From assembly GCA_964035795.1 (NCBI GenBank), contig OZ038320.1, forward strand, positions 11,816,118-11,880,117: a stretch of DNA of 64,000 nucleotides, in the 5' to 3' direction. Source of the stretch: Pterobdella sp. o SKG-2022 (taxonomy: Eukaryota > Annelida > Clitellata > Hirudinida > Piscicolidae). The notes below the pieces were generated by a model that saw only the letters and a list, made by a program, of their open reading frames with translations, ran no database searches and was not told the origin of the DNA. The position numbers were made by a program, and so were the translations under genes. Below are positions 48,680 to 59,900 of this stretch, piece by piece (position 1 is the first letter of the stretch; the number at the start of each line of letters is the position of its first letter).

Positions 48680-51600
48680 AGGGTGAGTGTGGATCTGTGC
48701 AACCCTCACTCACCTAAATCCAATTCGAGCACATTTTTTTTTCAAAAAAAATTCTGCAGCGACAGAAATTTGGCAAAGCAGTTAGGCTTGACAAGCTAAA
48801 AGCCGTAGCTAAAAATTTGCATGCAGGCGGTGAGAGGAGTGGTCGTTTTAGATAACAAGGCTGTAAATCCAACTAAACAGCACCTTCTGTGTCTAAGCAG
48901 TTTTTTTAGAAAAACACTGCTTACCCTAATTAGGGAAGGGTCTAGAAAAGGTGACCCTAATTATTGCATGCCTTCTTCAACCTGATCAGCAGACCGCAGC
49001 TAATGGGTGTTTACGCCAGTAGTGAAAATAATTTAGTTAAGCTTACCATGGTTTCATGGAATATCAGAATTTTTCGAGATAGTCCGCAAAGGCCTGAAGA
49101 CGCATGGCGCTAAGAGCAAAGGTAAAAGGATAAAAAGTCAACATAGCGGCTCTACAAAAAGCTTGCTCGCCTTAGAAAAGAAGGAGGTTACACTTTTTTG
49201 GTCTGGCAAGCCATTGGAAGCACGTAGAAAATCTGGGGTCTCTTTTGCTATAAGAACTCATTTGCGGCAAAACTGCAAATGCTTCCAGTCCTGGTAACGG
49301 ACAAGATTTCAACCCTACGATTATCTTTGAAAAGAAAACGTCATTTCACTGTCATAAATGTTTATGTCCCTACAATGACAACTAGCACCGGGATGAAAAA
49401 CGTTTTACACAATGAACTTAAAAAATCTTGGATAAAGTACCAGTTTTTGACAAATTGTTACTTCTAGGTGATCTAAATGCTCGAATTGGGAATGACTTGG
49501 CCAGCTATGTTAAAAAAGCAGGGCGTTGGCAAAAGATATAGTGATGGCTTATTCCTTTTCTTATGCACCGAGTTTACTTTATGCATTACAGATACTTTTT
49601 TCAGATTTCCAAACAAACATAAATGCACTTGGTTGCATTCTAGATCGAAGAATTGGCATCTAATCGATTAAGTGACTACAAGGCAAAAGATTTGAAAGAT
49701 GTTCGAGTCGCATAAATTAAAAAAAGAGCTGAATTTTCGACAGACCATAGATTAGTTTTAACACAATCGCGTTTGAAAGTCATTTTTCCATTCAAAGCTC
49801 CAAAGCCACCACCAAAGTTAAATGTTGCTGAGTTGAAAAACCCAATCATGAAAGGCTTTTTAAGTGATGCTCTAAAGGATGTAGCTAACAATCCACCGAA
49901 AGACGTCATTGATTATTGGAAAACTTTCAAAATCAGTGTGCCAAAAACTGCAAATGACGTTCTGGCAAGGCAAAACACAAAACATTAAGATTAATTTGAC
50001 AAAAACAATCATAACTTGCAATACCTCTTTCAATCTTAGGCCAAGGCCTATCAATCTCATTTCCTCCAGCCAAAATAAATTTCCAAAAAAAAGTTTTTTC
50101 AAAGGCTAGAGCTAACATGCAAAAAGAAATATAAGCTTTGAAAAAAAATTGGTGGATGGATAAGGCTACTTAGTTACAAAATCTTGCAGATCATGAAGGT
50201 GCAAAAGGTTATTACAAAGCAATTAAAGTGGTCTATGAATCTTCAAGGCATGAAACTTTCTAACATCTGGATAAAAAAAAAGCTTTTATATTGTCCAAAA
50301 TGTTTGAGGTATCAAAAAAATGGCAAGAACATTTTGAAGATCTTTAAATAAACCCGGAATCTTTACGGGCAAAGTTCTCTACAAGGCTCTCTAGAGAACT
50401 GTGTTCCACTAGCTGAATAGTCTTCCAAGTTTCCGAGAAGTCTCAGAAGCAATAAAACATATGGGAAAAACAACGCACCAAGACTTTACGGTATTCAAAC
50501 TGAGAATTAACAACATGGAGGTAAAACGTTGAAACGCTGTTTGCCCCACCTGTTCACAAGAAGCTGGCTAACAGAACACATACCAAACCATGTCAAAGAT
50601 TCCCTAATTGTCTCCAAATATATAAATATGAAAAAAGATTTCAATAATTTCTTTGGCATTTCTTTTCTATTCATAGCAAAAAAATTTTTAGCGAAGGTTA
50701 TAATCCATCACTTGGTATATGACATAAATGACAACATCTTACCAGAAAGCCAAAGTGGATTCAAACACGTCGCGGAACAACTGACATGATATTCTCGCTG
50801 TGGCACGTGCAAGAAAAATGTATAGAAAAGAAGAAAGACCTCTATGCCGTATTTGTAGAGCTCATTAAGGCTTTTGACACTGGGAACAGAGATGGACTAT
50901 AGAAACTACTGCCAAAACTCAGTTGTCCCTCAAGTCTGACCAACATTATTCAACAATTCTAGAATGGCATGAAATGTCAGATAATCACGGAAAACGAGCT
51001 ATCAGATTCTTTTTCTCTGAACAACGGTGTAAAGCAAAAATGTTTATTAGCGCCTACCTTGTTTGGAGTCATTTTAGCATCACTGGTTAAAGTTTTCTTT
51101 GAAAATGGCTGAAATCTGGATTCAAACAAGAACCAATGGTTAGCTCTTGAATATGGCAAGGCTCAAAGCTAGAACCGAACTAAGAGAAGTTCTGTTCTAG
51201 AAATCCAGTTTGCAGGCGACTTTGCTCTGGTTGCTTATTTCTTGGAAGAGCTACGAGAGAACTCAAACTGTTGAAAAATTTTGTTTAATTGTCAGCTTGA
51301 AAAAGACTGTAGTTTTACATCAACATAGCTCAAGGCCCAGAAATGCAACGTCATTAGTCTTCATTGGTAATAAAAAACTTGATGTAATTTAGAAGTTTAT
51401 CTATTTGGGCAGTGTGATTACTTCAAAATTCTCCTTAGATAAAAATAGCCTGATTTGCTTTCGAGAAAAAAGAAACCGTGTTTGGTCTCAAAGCATCAGA
51501 CTATCCACTAAACTAAGACTACAGAGCAGTAGTTATCTCTACACTTTTACACGGCTGCGAAACCTGGAGTTGCTATCGGAAACACTTGCGTCTGCTTGAC

Positions 51601-52020
51601 CAATTGCAACAGCACAATCTCAAGCATCTTGAGTCGATAAAATAGGATGATAAAATTTCAAATATAAAAGTTTCATTTCATGCAGAATTTCATGCTGTTT
51701 CATCTTTAGTTTTGGCTGCACAATTACGCTGAGTGGGTCATTTTGTCCAAATGGTTGATGGAAGATTTTCAAAAGATATTCTATTTGGACAACTATCCAC
51801 TAGCACTATAAAAAAAAACCGACGTTTGAGATTCAAAGATTTCCTTCATCAAACAATGAAAAAACTGCAATAAACTTAGCTGGTTTGGAAAACCTGGTAT
51901 CGATCGATCTCGATGGAAAAACGTTATCAAAGAGGGAGTCAAAAAATAAGCACCTCGAAAGACAATAAAATAAGTGTAGCCGCACCAGACGTTCAAACCT
52001 GTTCTGAATGCAGTGGAGTT
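48680..52020 (+). mobile_element. Decayed full-length-like LINE
   Basis: Plus-strand relic with blocks in the usual order. Endonuclease part: MVSWNIRIF near 49050, NVYVPTMTTSTGM near 49345, LLGDLNARIGNDLASYVKK near 49465-49510. Reverse transcriptase part: IPNHVKDS then LPESQSGFKH at 50740-50770 and KAFDT near 50870-50880, then FSLNNGVKQKCLLAPTLFGV near 51010-51065. C-terminal part: KFIYLGSVITSKFSLD near 51390 and LLHGCETWSCYRKHLRLLDQ near 51540-51600. Stops and shifts interrupt every section. Confidence 0.75.
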
Positions 52021-52109
52021 TGATTATCCAGAATACGTTTAGTAAGCCATCTCAGAAAAAATTTGGAGAAAAACATCATCATCCGTTCAGGATGGATAAA
52101 AGAAGACTT

Positions 52110-52480
52110 GCTACCTGAGTACATAGCTATGACCGTCTTAACTAACCACTTCATTACCCAAAGCTTCCTCAAAGACTACTTAAAAATCTTTTTTGGAACT
52201 CTATCAAAGGCTTTTTCTAGGTAAACAAAAGCAAAACACAGTTTTCTTTTATTGCCAAAATACTTTTTTTGCAACTGTCGAGCTATAAAAATAGCATCGA
52301 TGGTGATTCTACCTGGCATGATTCCAAACTGCATTGAGTCGATGCTAACCAGTCAGTTACCCAATTGATTTCTAATATCTTATTTAGCCATTCACTGCTT
52401 ACCAAAATTCTCACATCACCAGCCCCAGTATTACTACCAAACCAAAAAAACTTCTATTCAGTGTCCTATCCCTCCATCTT
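52110..52480 (-). mobile_element. LINE reverse-transcriptase fragment
   Basis: On the minus strand, FVYLEKAFDRVPKKIF lies at about 52230-52180, preceded by FGIMPGRITIDAIFIARQLQ at about 52340-52270. These are the GFxPGRSTTDAIF and DLEKAFDRVPR blocks of another LINE lineage, similar to the copy in WRAP73. Only this segment is readable. Confidence 0.7.
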
Positions 52481-52509
52481 ACCTTTTGCACACTGCATAT
52501 GGTAATCTT

Positions 52510-52683
52510 ACAAACAAACAAACAAACAAACAAACAAACAAACAAACAAACAAACAAACAAACAAACAAACAAACAAACAAACAAACAAACAAACAAACA
52601 AACAAACAAACAAACAAGCAAAAAAACAAACAAAAAACCAAACAAACAAAAAACCAAACAAACCAACAAACAAACAAAAAACG
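52510..52683. repeat. (CAAA)n microsatellite
   Basis: A pure CAAA run to about 52617, then degenerate repeats to 52683. Long open frames through it on both strands are artefacts of the repeat. Confidence 0.98.
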
Positions 52684-52737
52684 AATATTCTTATAGTGAG
52701 ATGAAACTGATAAAGTCTTCAGACCACTTTGGCATAT

Positions 52738-52937
52738 NNNNNNNNNNNNNNNNNNNNNNNNNNNNNNNNNNNNNNNNNNNNNNNNNNNNNNNNNNNNNNN
52801 NNNNNNNNNNNNNNNNNNNNNNNNNNNNNNNNNNNNNNNNNNNNNNNNNNNNNNNNNNNNNNNNNNNNNNNNNNNNNNNNNNNNNNNNNNNNNNNNNNNN
52901 NNNNNNNNNNNNNNNNNNNNNNNNNNNNNNNNNNNNN
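52738..52937. other. Assembly gap (200 N)
   Basis: Exactly 200 undetermined bases, a round number typical of an estimated or default gap, flanked on the right by a simple repeat. Confidence 0.99.

Positions 52938-52998
<61 letters not shown>
52938..52998. repeat. (GA)n microsatellite at gap edge
   Basis: About 30 GA units run directly into the N gap, so the true length of the repeat is unknown and it is the likely cause of the gap. Confidence 0.98.
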
Positions 52999-53000
<2 letters not shown>

Positions 53001-53189
53001 AGTCCTAATAAAGTAGATTTTCATTCTTTCCAGCTCCTCACGCTTTATCCTTAAATCCACACACACCCAGTCATTCCTTTCATTTACCCTTTTATTCTTC
53101 CCACTAATTTGATTCTCTGAAGTAAAAAGACTTAAGAGAAAAAAATTCTAAAATTATGTTTTAAGATTATAAGACTTAATCATGAAGTG

Positions 53190-53650
53190 AGTTTTTAGGC
53201 ACATGGAAAAAGTTGTTGTGGAGGTTATGGATTTGAGGTGCTTTGGTAAATTGTTCCAAAGAATTGGTGCAACAACTTCAAATCTTCTGTTTCTCAAAAT
53301 GGTGTTAGCTTTCACTCTTGCTATGTCCATTGTGTTCGATGATCTGAGTCATTTTCTTTCAGGCAATGAAGACACAGTTGATAATTTCGATAAAAGATAA
53401 GACGGGCTTTCCATTTTGAGACATTTATGCACTTTTAGTATCATCTTGTATTGAATTCTGTCTTCAATTTTAAGCCAGTTTAGGTCTTTTAAGACAGGAG
53501 TTATGTGATCAAACTTTCTAGCTCCTGATATTAATCTGGCTGTCGTGTTAATTATGGACTGAATTTTCTGGGTTTGTAACTTGGGTAATCCCATTAGTAC
53601 AATGCTTCCAAATAGTGGAATAACGATCGCGTGATTCTCAAGATTGACAC
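53190..53650 (-). mobile_element. CR1/L2-like LINE 3' fragment
   Basis: The minus strand reads LMGLPKLQTQKIQSIINTTA, RLISGARKFDHITPVLKDLN, WLKIEDRIQYKMILKVHKCL, then SPSYLLSKL. This is the region after the reverse transcriptase in CR1/L2-type elements (family pattern ARLIxxxxxxDHITPLLxxLHWLPVxxRIxFK). It is one frame for about 80 codons and therefore fairly recent, but 5'-truncated. Confidence 0.8.
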
Positions 53651-54406
53651 CGAGCCCACCGTGCGTGGGGTCTTTGTCGTGGATTCCACTCTCGTTGACG
53701 CATTTTTAGCCATCATGAAGGTTTGGAACAGAATTTTACGGCTGTATGCCCTTACTCACGCTAAGTAGTTTCCAGACAAAAAATTGGGTTTTTATTTTAT
53801 AGATACTTTATTTTTAGCAGATTGCCAACCGTTTAAAGAGCGCTTTAGTCGCCATGAGGTAGACTATTGTCCGCTGGTTACCAATGCAGTTTTTCAAACA
53901 TCGGAAATATTTTGAAACTAATCTTTAAAAAAATTGATTTTTAAAATTGAACACTGAAGATTTTTCGAAGTTTTTATAACTAATCTTAAATATATTAATT
54001 TTTAAAAAATTTTTCTGCCGAATAACATCAAAAAAAAATTTTTTAAAAGGCCGAAAGGAAGAATAAAATTCAACAAAAAGGTTGTAAAAGTATTTTAAAA
54101 GCCATATAGACAAATAAGATCAGTTTATTACAAATTTATTAAGAGGAAAATATATCCGAGTTATAAATAGATATAACGTTCATTTTGCAAGGTTTTATTT
54201 CTAGATGTCACAACTGTTATAAGAGTGGCAATCAAATGAACAACATTCACTACTAAGTTATTTCTAAGAAAAATTTCTAGTTTTCAAATTACCACCAAAA
54301 TCCAAAAGTAAATTTCAATAATTTAGTAGCTAAATCAACCATAATACCGTTAAAAAAACATTGTCAAATATGTGACACAGTATCAGGTGAGCATTGGCAC
54401 CAGGAC
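53651..54406. other. Intergenic, SDHB 3' flank
   Basis: The first 200 bases are GC-richer, with no readable protein, possibly more transposon. The rest is AT-rich and should hold the SDHB 3' untranslated region. Confidence 0.5.
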
Positions 54407-56394
54407 TCAACCTTGCCATGGCACCCTTTTACCTTCGTAACCCAACATTACCTTCTTCATCTCTCCTATGGCTGCTCCTGGGTTCAAGCCCTGGTGCCGA
54501 GAAAAGAAGTTTGAATAGTGAAATTCAAGAACTATACACATCTAAATGTAAACTTGATGAACTTTCTCATCAATTAAAATATCAAAATTTTACTTATTAA
54601 TAATATATTCATGTTATTCATCAATACTGAATTGGAAAAAAAAGTTGATAAGATGTAACAGCAAGTTATAAGGCACATTACCTTGGGACATGTCTTAGTG
54701 CAGTTCATGATGGTGTGACACCTGTACAAGGACCACTCATCCCTCATTTGTGCCAGTCTTTCCTCCTTGTAATCATCCCTGCTGTCCAAGATCCACCTTA
54801 TAATATACATGCGTTTTTTATTGTAGTGGGTGTATCATTATTTTTTACCATATATTTTATGATGAACTAATATATAAGATACTTTAATCATTTCAAAAGA
54901 TAAATAATAGTTCAAATTAAAATACACATTAAGCTACAACTAAAAAGAACAAATAAAAAAGCACAAAAACCCACTCAATAACGTACAGTCTTAATAATAG
55001 ATGCTACACTATACACAAAACAATATTGACATGGACACAAACCTGTAAGCTTGCATGATGACAGCAGGACCCAAGTACTTGTCCCCGTTCCACCAGTACG
55101 AGGGACATGAAGTGGAACAACATGCACACAAGATGCACTCAATCATGCCATCCTGTCAAGCAAGCAGTGTACTTTTGTATATAATTTATTTACATTTTTG
55201 TCTCTGTGGCAAACTTAGTTTATAAACTGTGACCTATATAGTGCATATACTAATTTATTTTATAAAATTTATAGAAAAAATTGTCATGGAAATGATCGAT
55301 GAAATTATTCATAAATTATAACTGATTGACAGCAAAATATTTGAAATGTTTTTAATGGTTGAAAAATTTTAATATCAGTTGGTAAAAACAAATAGCTTTA
55401 ATTAATATTCTATATTAAATTTCTATTCATTGAAAATTTGAGCATAATTCTAGGCATATAATGTATAACTCACTAATTTAACTCTATCTTCAGGACTTTG
55501 TAGGAAGCTTTCTTTACCAATGTCTTTTTCATCAAAGTTCTTTTTCTGAAGGTAGGGCTGGATGTACTTGTATTGGGCATAAAAGTTGTTCATGTCCTGT
55601 AGGCAAAGAATTATACACGTTATTGTAATTTTGAATATCATAAATTAGCTAATTTTTTAAGAACTTAGTTAAATAAACAACTATTTAAATTTTTTAATTT
55701 TAAATCATATAAAATATCTTTGGAATATTTACTGGCACAAGATCCTTGATCACCCATTGGTGAGGAAGTGGATAAATCTTGGTGGTCTTGCTTGTTTTTT
55801 CATTTATTGGGCTGAAAGTAAACTTATTTTCATAAATTGATAATTAAATTTTTTCAAAAGACATAAACTTAATAATGTAAGTTACCAAAGACAGGCCAGA
55901 GTGTTGGCTCCATCAATGTTCATGGAGCATGATCCACAAATTCCTTCACGGCATGACCTTCTAAAAGCCAATGTAGGATCAATCTCATTCTTAATCTTTA
56001 TCAAGGCATCCAAAACCATAGGACCACAATCATTCAAGTCAATTTCATATGTTTGCATATAAGGTTTAGAACCTTTCTGATCTGGATTCTGAAAAATTCA
56101 ACAAGTTTAGTAAATATAATTTAACTATTATCATTATATAACTTACATATCTATAAACGTTGAACTTTTTCAACCTAGGAGAAGATTCTTGTGAATACAA
56201 ACGAGTCTGAAATAATTAAAATACATGAAAGAATTTTATAACAAGAATTAATAAAAGCCGGCGTAGTTGGTTATATAACATTTTCTCAAGGACAAAATCG
56301 GAACAAAAGATAATTGAAATAAAATTACTGGTAACGCTGCTGTTAAAGATTTTTGTCGAAAAACATTTCGAAAAACAGTCAATGACGACGCCAT
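54407..56394 (-). CDS. SDHB: Succinate dehydrogenase iron-sulfur subunit (SDHB)
   Basis: Eight exons with agreeing phases: 56394-56329, 56206-56147, 56088-55886, 55811-55733, 55596-55474, 55152-55043, 54796-54682, 54490-54407. They give 279 residues; human SDHB has 280. SDHB carries electrons from the flavin subunit to ubiquinone in mitochondrial complex II. The N-terminus is a basic targeting sequence ([16 protein letters not shown]). The 2Fe-2S site is CREGICGSC with the later LACLC. The cluster-binding C-terminal domain has [20 protein letters not shown] (4Fe-4S and 3Fe-4S ligands, and the Trp of the quinone site), then [15 protein letters not shown]. The final exon, [16 protein letters not shown], matches GLNPGKAIAEIKK of human. 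All expected cysteines are present, so the enzyme should work. It is head to head with the doublecortin gene. Confidence 0.97.
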
Positions 56395-56990
56395 TATAAT
56401 AAGTCAAAAAATCTTTGCTAATCGTACAGATTCAACGAAGATTATTTTTTGGGTTGAGCGTTTATAAGATAATTATTGAACATTCAGTAAAAAATATTAT
56501 TTATTTTAAAATTTATAGAATAATATGTTTTATTAATAAATACGTTTATATTTTTATAAGTTTGATTTTTTTTCAAGTTGAAAAATTCAAATAAAAAAAT
56601 TCATTTAGTTTGATATGAAAACAGAAATACTAAATTCTCGAACAAAACTTTTTTATGTGAAGCAAAGTGACCGTTACTAAGTGGGCAGGTGGCTTCATTT
56701 TACAAACAAATGAAATTCATTTTAAAAAAGATGATTGATTCAAGTTTTCCTGGCAACATCAATAAAGAAAATCAGTTGATAAAACAATATTTAGGAATTT
56801 TCAATGACAAGAAGTTGTTATTTATCAATACTTTATAATTTAATCCATTCAAAAAAGCCATTAGAAACTATAACAACAAAAGTTTCAATGAAATGTGATA
56901 TAAAATTTTCCATATCAATTCAAATACGAAACAAAGCTAAATAAAATAAATGTCTATACGATATCTTTAAAAAGTGAAATATATTTTCAG
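56395..56990. promoter_or_regulatory. Region between SDHB and doublecortin gene
   Basis: Divergent spacing of about 600 bases. It must contain the SDHB promoter and probably the first, unlocated exon of the doublecortin-domain gene. I see no distinctive motif in the AT-rich sequence. Confidence 0.35.
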
Positions 56991-59900
56991 ATTTGACTCG
57001 AAAAGAAAAAATTCAACCTTTTCTGCGCAAGGGCATAACAGAAGAACCAGAAGTTCCAAAAGTAACTCCATCTACAACAGCAATGAGAATTTCTTGAACT
57101 ATTGCTACGAGTAATGCTTATAGAATTAAAAATTTATTGAATAATTTTTCAATATTCATTTAAAACTTTTAGCTTATAATGATTAATATTTATATATCCG
57201 ATTATTTAGCAGTCAAAAACCAAAAAGACCTGAAAGTTCAAAATCTTACAAATCATGTATGTTATTCCTTTTCAAAATATTTTTTTGCAAAATGGCATTA
57301 TATAAGGTGATAATCCAAAATAAAATGAAAAAATAAATTTTCTTAGAGGTCACAAAGATAGTTTAGAAGAATACGCAACTTCAAAATATTTAAATAAATA
57401 GATTCTCTGCATAGTTGATGGAAATTAAGCTGACGCTAAGCAAAGCATCTAAACATTCTCATGATTAAACAAGTTTCAACTCTTTTTTAACTGTTCTCTG
57501 CTTCTAATTGAACAAGTCAACCGTCAGGTGGCCCAAATAGTGATTTTTCTCAGAGGTTGTTATTCCTGGTGGACTTGAAAAAAAATTTGAAAATTATAAC
57601 TTGAATTGAAAAAATTGGTTTGAAAAGATTAAAAAAAAAAATAATTAACCAAAAAATTTTGTGACAATCAAGTCTAAACTAGAGTTTGAGGGCAAGATGG
57701 GTCAACTGGTAGCAAAATAACTTTAAAATTTTTTTAAATATTATTGATCTAAATAGATTATACTTCTGTACTTGTGCCAATAACTGGGGTTGACAGCAGT
57801 TGGCCTAGGTTATCGATACTATAATAGAGTAATTTATAGAAAAGCCCATTTTATGTTGAAAACATTTTTATAAACTGCCAGCTCGAGCTAACATCCAACT
57901 TGATATTAACGATTTTAAGATCTGCCGTTTCCACACTCGGGCAATTTGTCTTGGCGTTGTCAACAAAAAGAAAGATGACGTAAAATAGCCGGAAATCAAT
58001 ATAATAGAAACAAACACTAAGATTTATTGAGAAACTTAATACACGAAGCTTTTCGTAAAAGTATCTTACATTATCTAGTGTATCATTATCTAGATAATGT
58101 AAGATACTCTTCCGAAAAGCTTCGTGTATTAAGTTTCTCAATAAACCTTAGTGTTTGTTTCTATTGAAAAAAAGAACATCCGTCAAATGACAACGATACC
58201 AGAATATCGGTTTGTGGATATCTGTTACTGAAGTATACTGTTATCCAGGTTTTAATAAAATAGCAGCCTCAATTTAAAGAACTATCTTTGGTGCAGTTTA
58301 ACATCATGGCCAGGACCATAGAAATACTCGTAAAAAATGAATTTTAAGTCAAATATATCTAGCTTTTTCTGGTGAAATTTTTATTCAGCAACCTTAAGAT
58401 AAAATGTAAATGGTTATATTCATTTGTACACGTTAAATTTTCTCTACAGTGAAGAGCTGGGACATACGTTCATTAAGCTACCATGAACACAGTGCTTTCA
58501 CCGTTTACAAGAATGCATCAGTTGACAAAGGAGCCAGGATTGTTTCCAAAAACATCAATGATGTACCTTCCTATATTAAAAATAACTTTTGCTTCATCTT
58601 ATAATGATGACTCAGCTGGGATTTATTATTTTGTTTGCAATTTTTTTTAATTTTTAGTGCTTCTATATTTTAAATACATTAATTTTCACAGCTGTTGGAC
58701 CAATGCACCGACAAGCTCTGTCTTCCCTCAGCCGCTCGAAGACTTTATAACTTCGATGGTAGTGCAGTGTACAGGTTGAGTGATGTTATTGATCATAAGA
58801 TGCTTTTTGTCACTTGTGGAGAAAAACTAAAAAAGATTGACAGCGTTATTAAAAGTTTGTGTGTTTTGTATTATGTTGAATAAAGAGTCTTTTATTATGT
58901 AAAAGTTCTCAAAGTTGTTTAATTTGAAATTAATAAACTTTAAAAATGTAATAAGTTGGTAGGTTAGTTTGAATAGAAACATGAATAAACAAACCATAAT
59001 TGATATTACAGACTCTCTGGAAACAAAGTTGAACACGTCATGGACGGTGAATGGTTTAATGTGGAAGGATGGCAGGAAGAAAAAGAATACAAAGTTTTGC
59101 AGAATGTCAAAGAGGATGAAGTATGTTTTTTATTCGAAAAAATTATTTTTCGCATTTAAGTTTCTCATTTCTATGATTTTAAAAATGAATGTATAAAATA
59201 CTTGATTAAAGTATAAAATATTTATAATTAAAAAAACAATGTTTGATATGAAGTTTCTTCATGAGTAAATAAAATAAATTACTCAGAGCTAAAATTTGGA
59301 AACTTTGATTTCAACAAAATTAAAGTCTCAAGACTATAAAGATATTCTAAATTTATTCAAATTTATATAATATTTTGCATTCACATTAGCATTGTTAAAA
59401 TATCATGTGATTGTAAGAAACTTTATTTTTCACATGACGTGAATGACCTTGCTAAAAGGAGTTTATTGACGAGTCCCCGCAAAAGATACTTGGTCTTCAA
59501 GAACGGTAGTGGGAGTCAGTCTATTGAGGTTGTAGTCGACCCATGGCAGCTTTCCGAGGTGGTTTGGCCTAGTTTTGTTATCTTATTTGTATTGTTTTCA
59601 TTGTTGAATCTTTATTGTCAATTTTTATCATTTTGAAGATGTAGTTAAATTTAAACTATTGAAATTCATGGTCAAATAATATACTTTATTGTGATAAATT
59701 CAAAAATATTAATTTTTTAAATAAATTTTTGAAATTTCAAAATCTGAAATAATTGTCTATGAATAATGAACAATGTATCTAAAGTAAACTACACATCCAA
59801 ACCCCATAGTTGATATCAGTTGCAACGGAGAAGTTAGCACTGAGTTCTGTGGGCAAGAAGTTGTATGATTGGGACGGAAATGGGGTGCAGGATTTGAATG

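Noticed and set aside
52411..52704. Open frames of 64-88 codons on both strands rich in Cys-Leu-Phe-Val or Thr-Asn-Lys-Gln
   Set aside because: They are translations of the (CAAA)n tetranucleotide repeat, periodic in every frame.
52701..53066. Open frames of about 95-117 codons with runs of Glu-Arg or Ser-Leu
   Set aside because: They consist of the N gap plus the (GA)n repeat.
58030..58140. Possible Rho-independent terminator-like hairpin
   Set aside because: This is eukaryotic DNA and the hairpin matches a dispersed repeat family.
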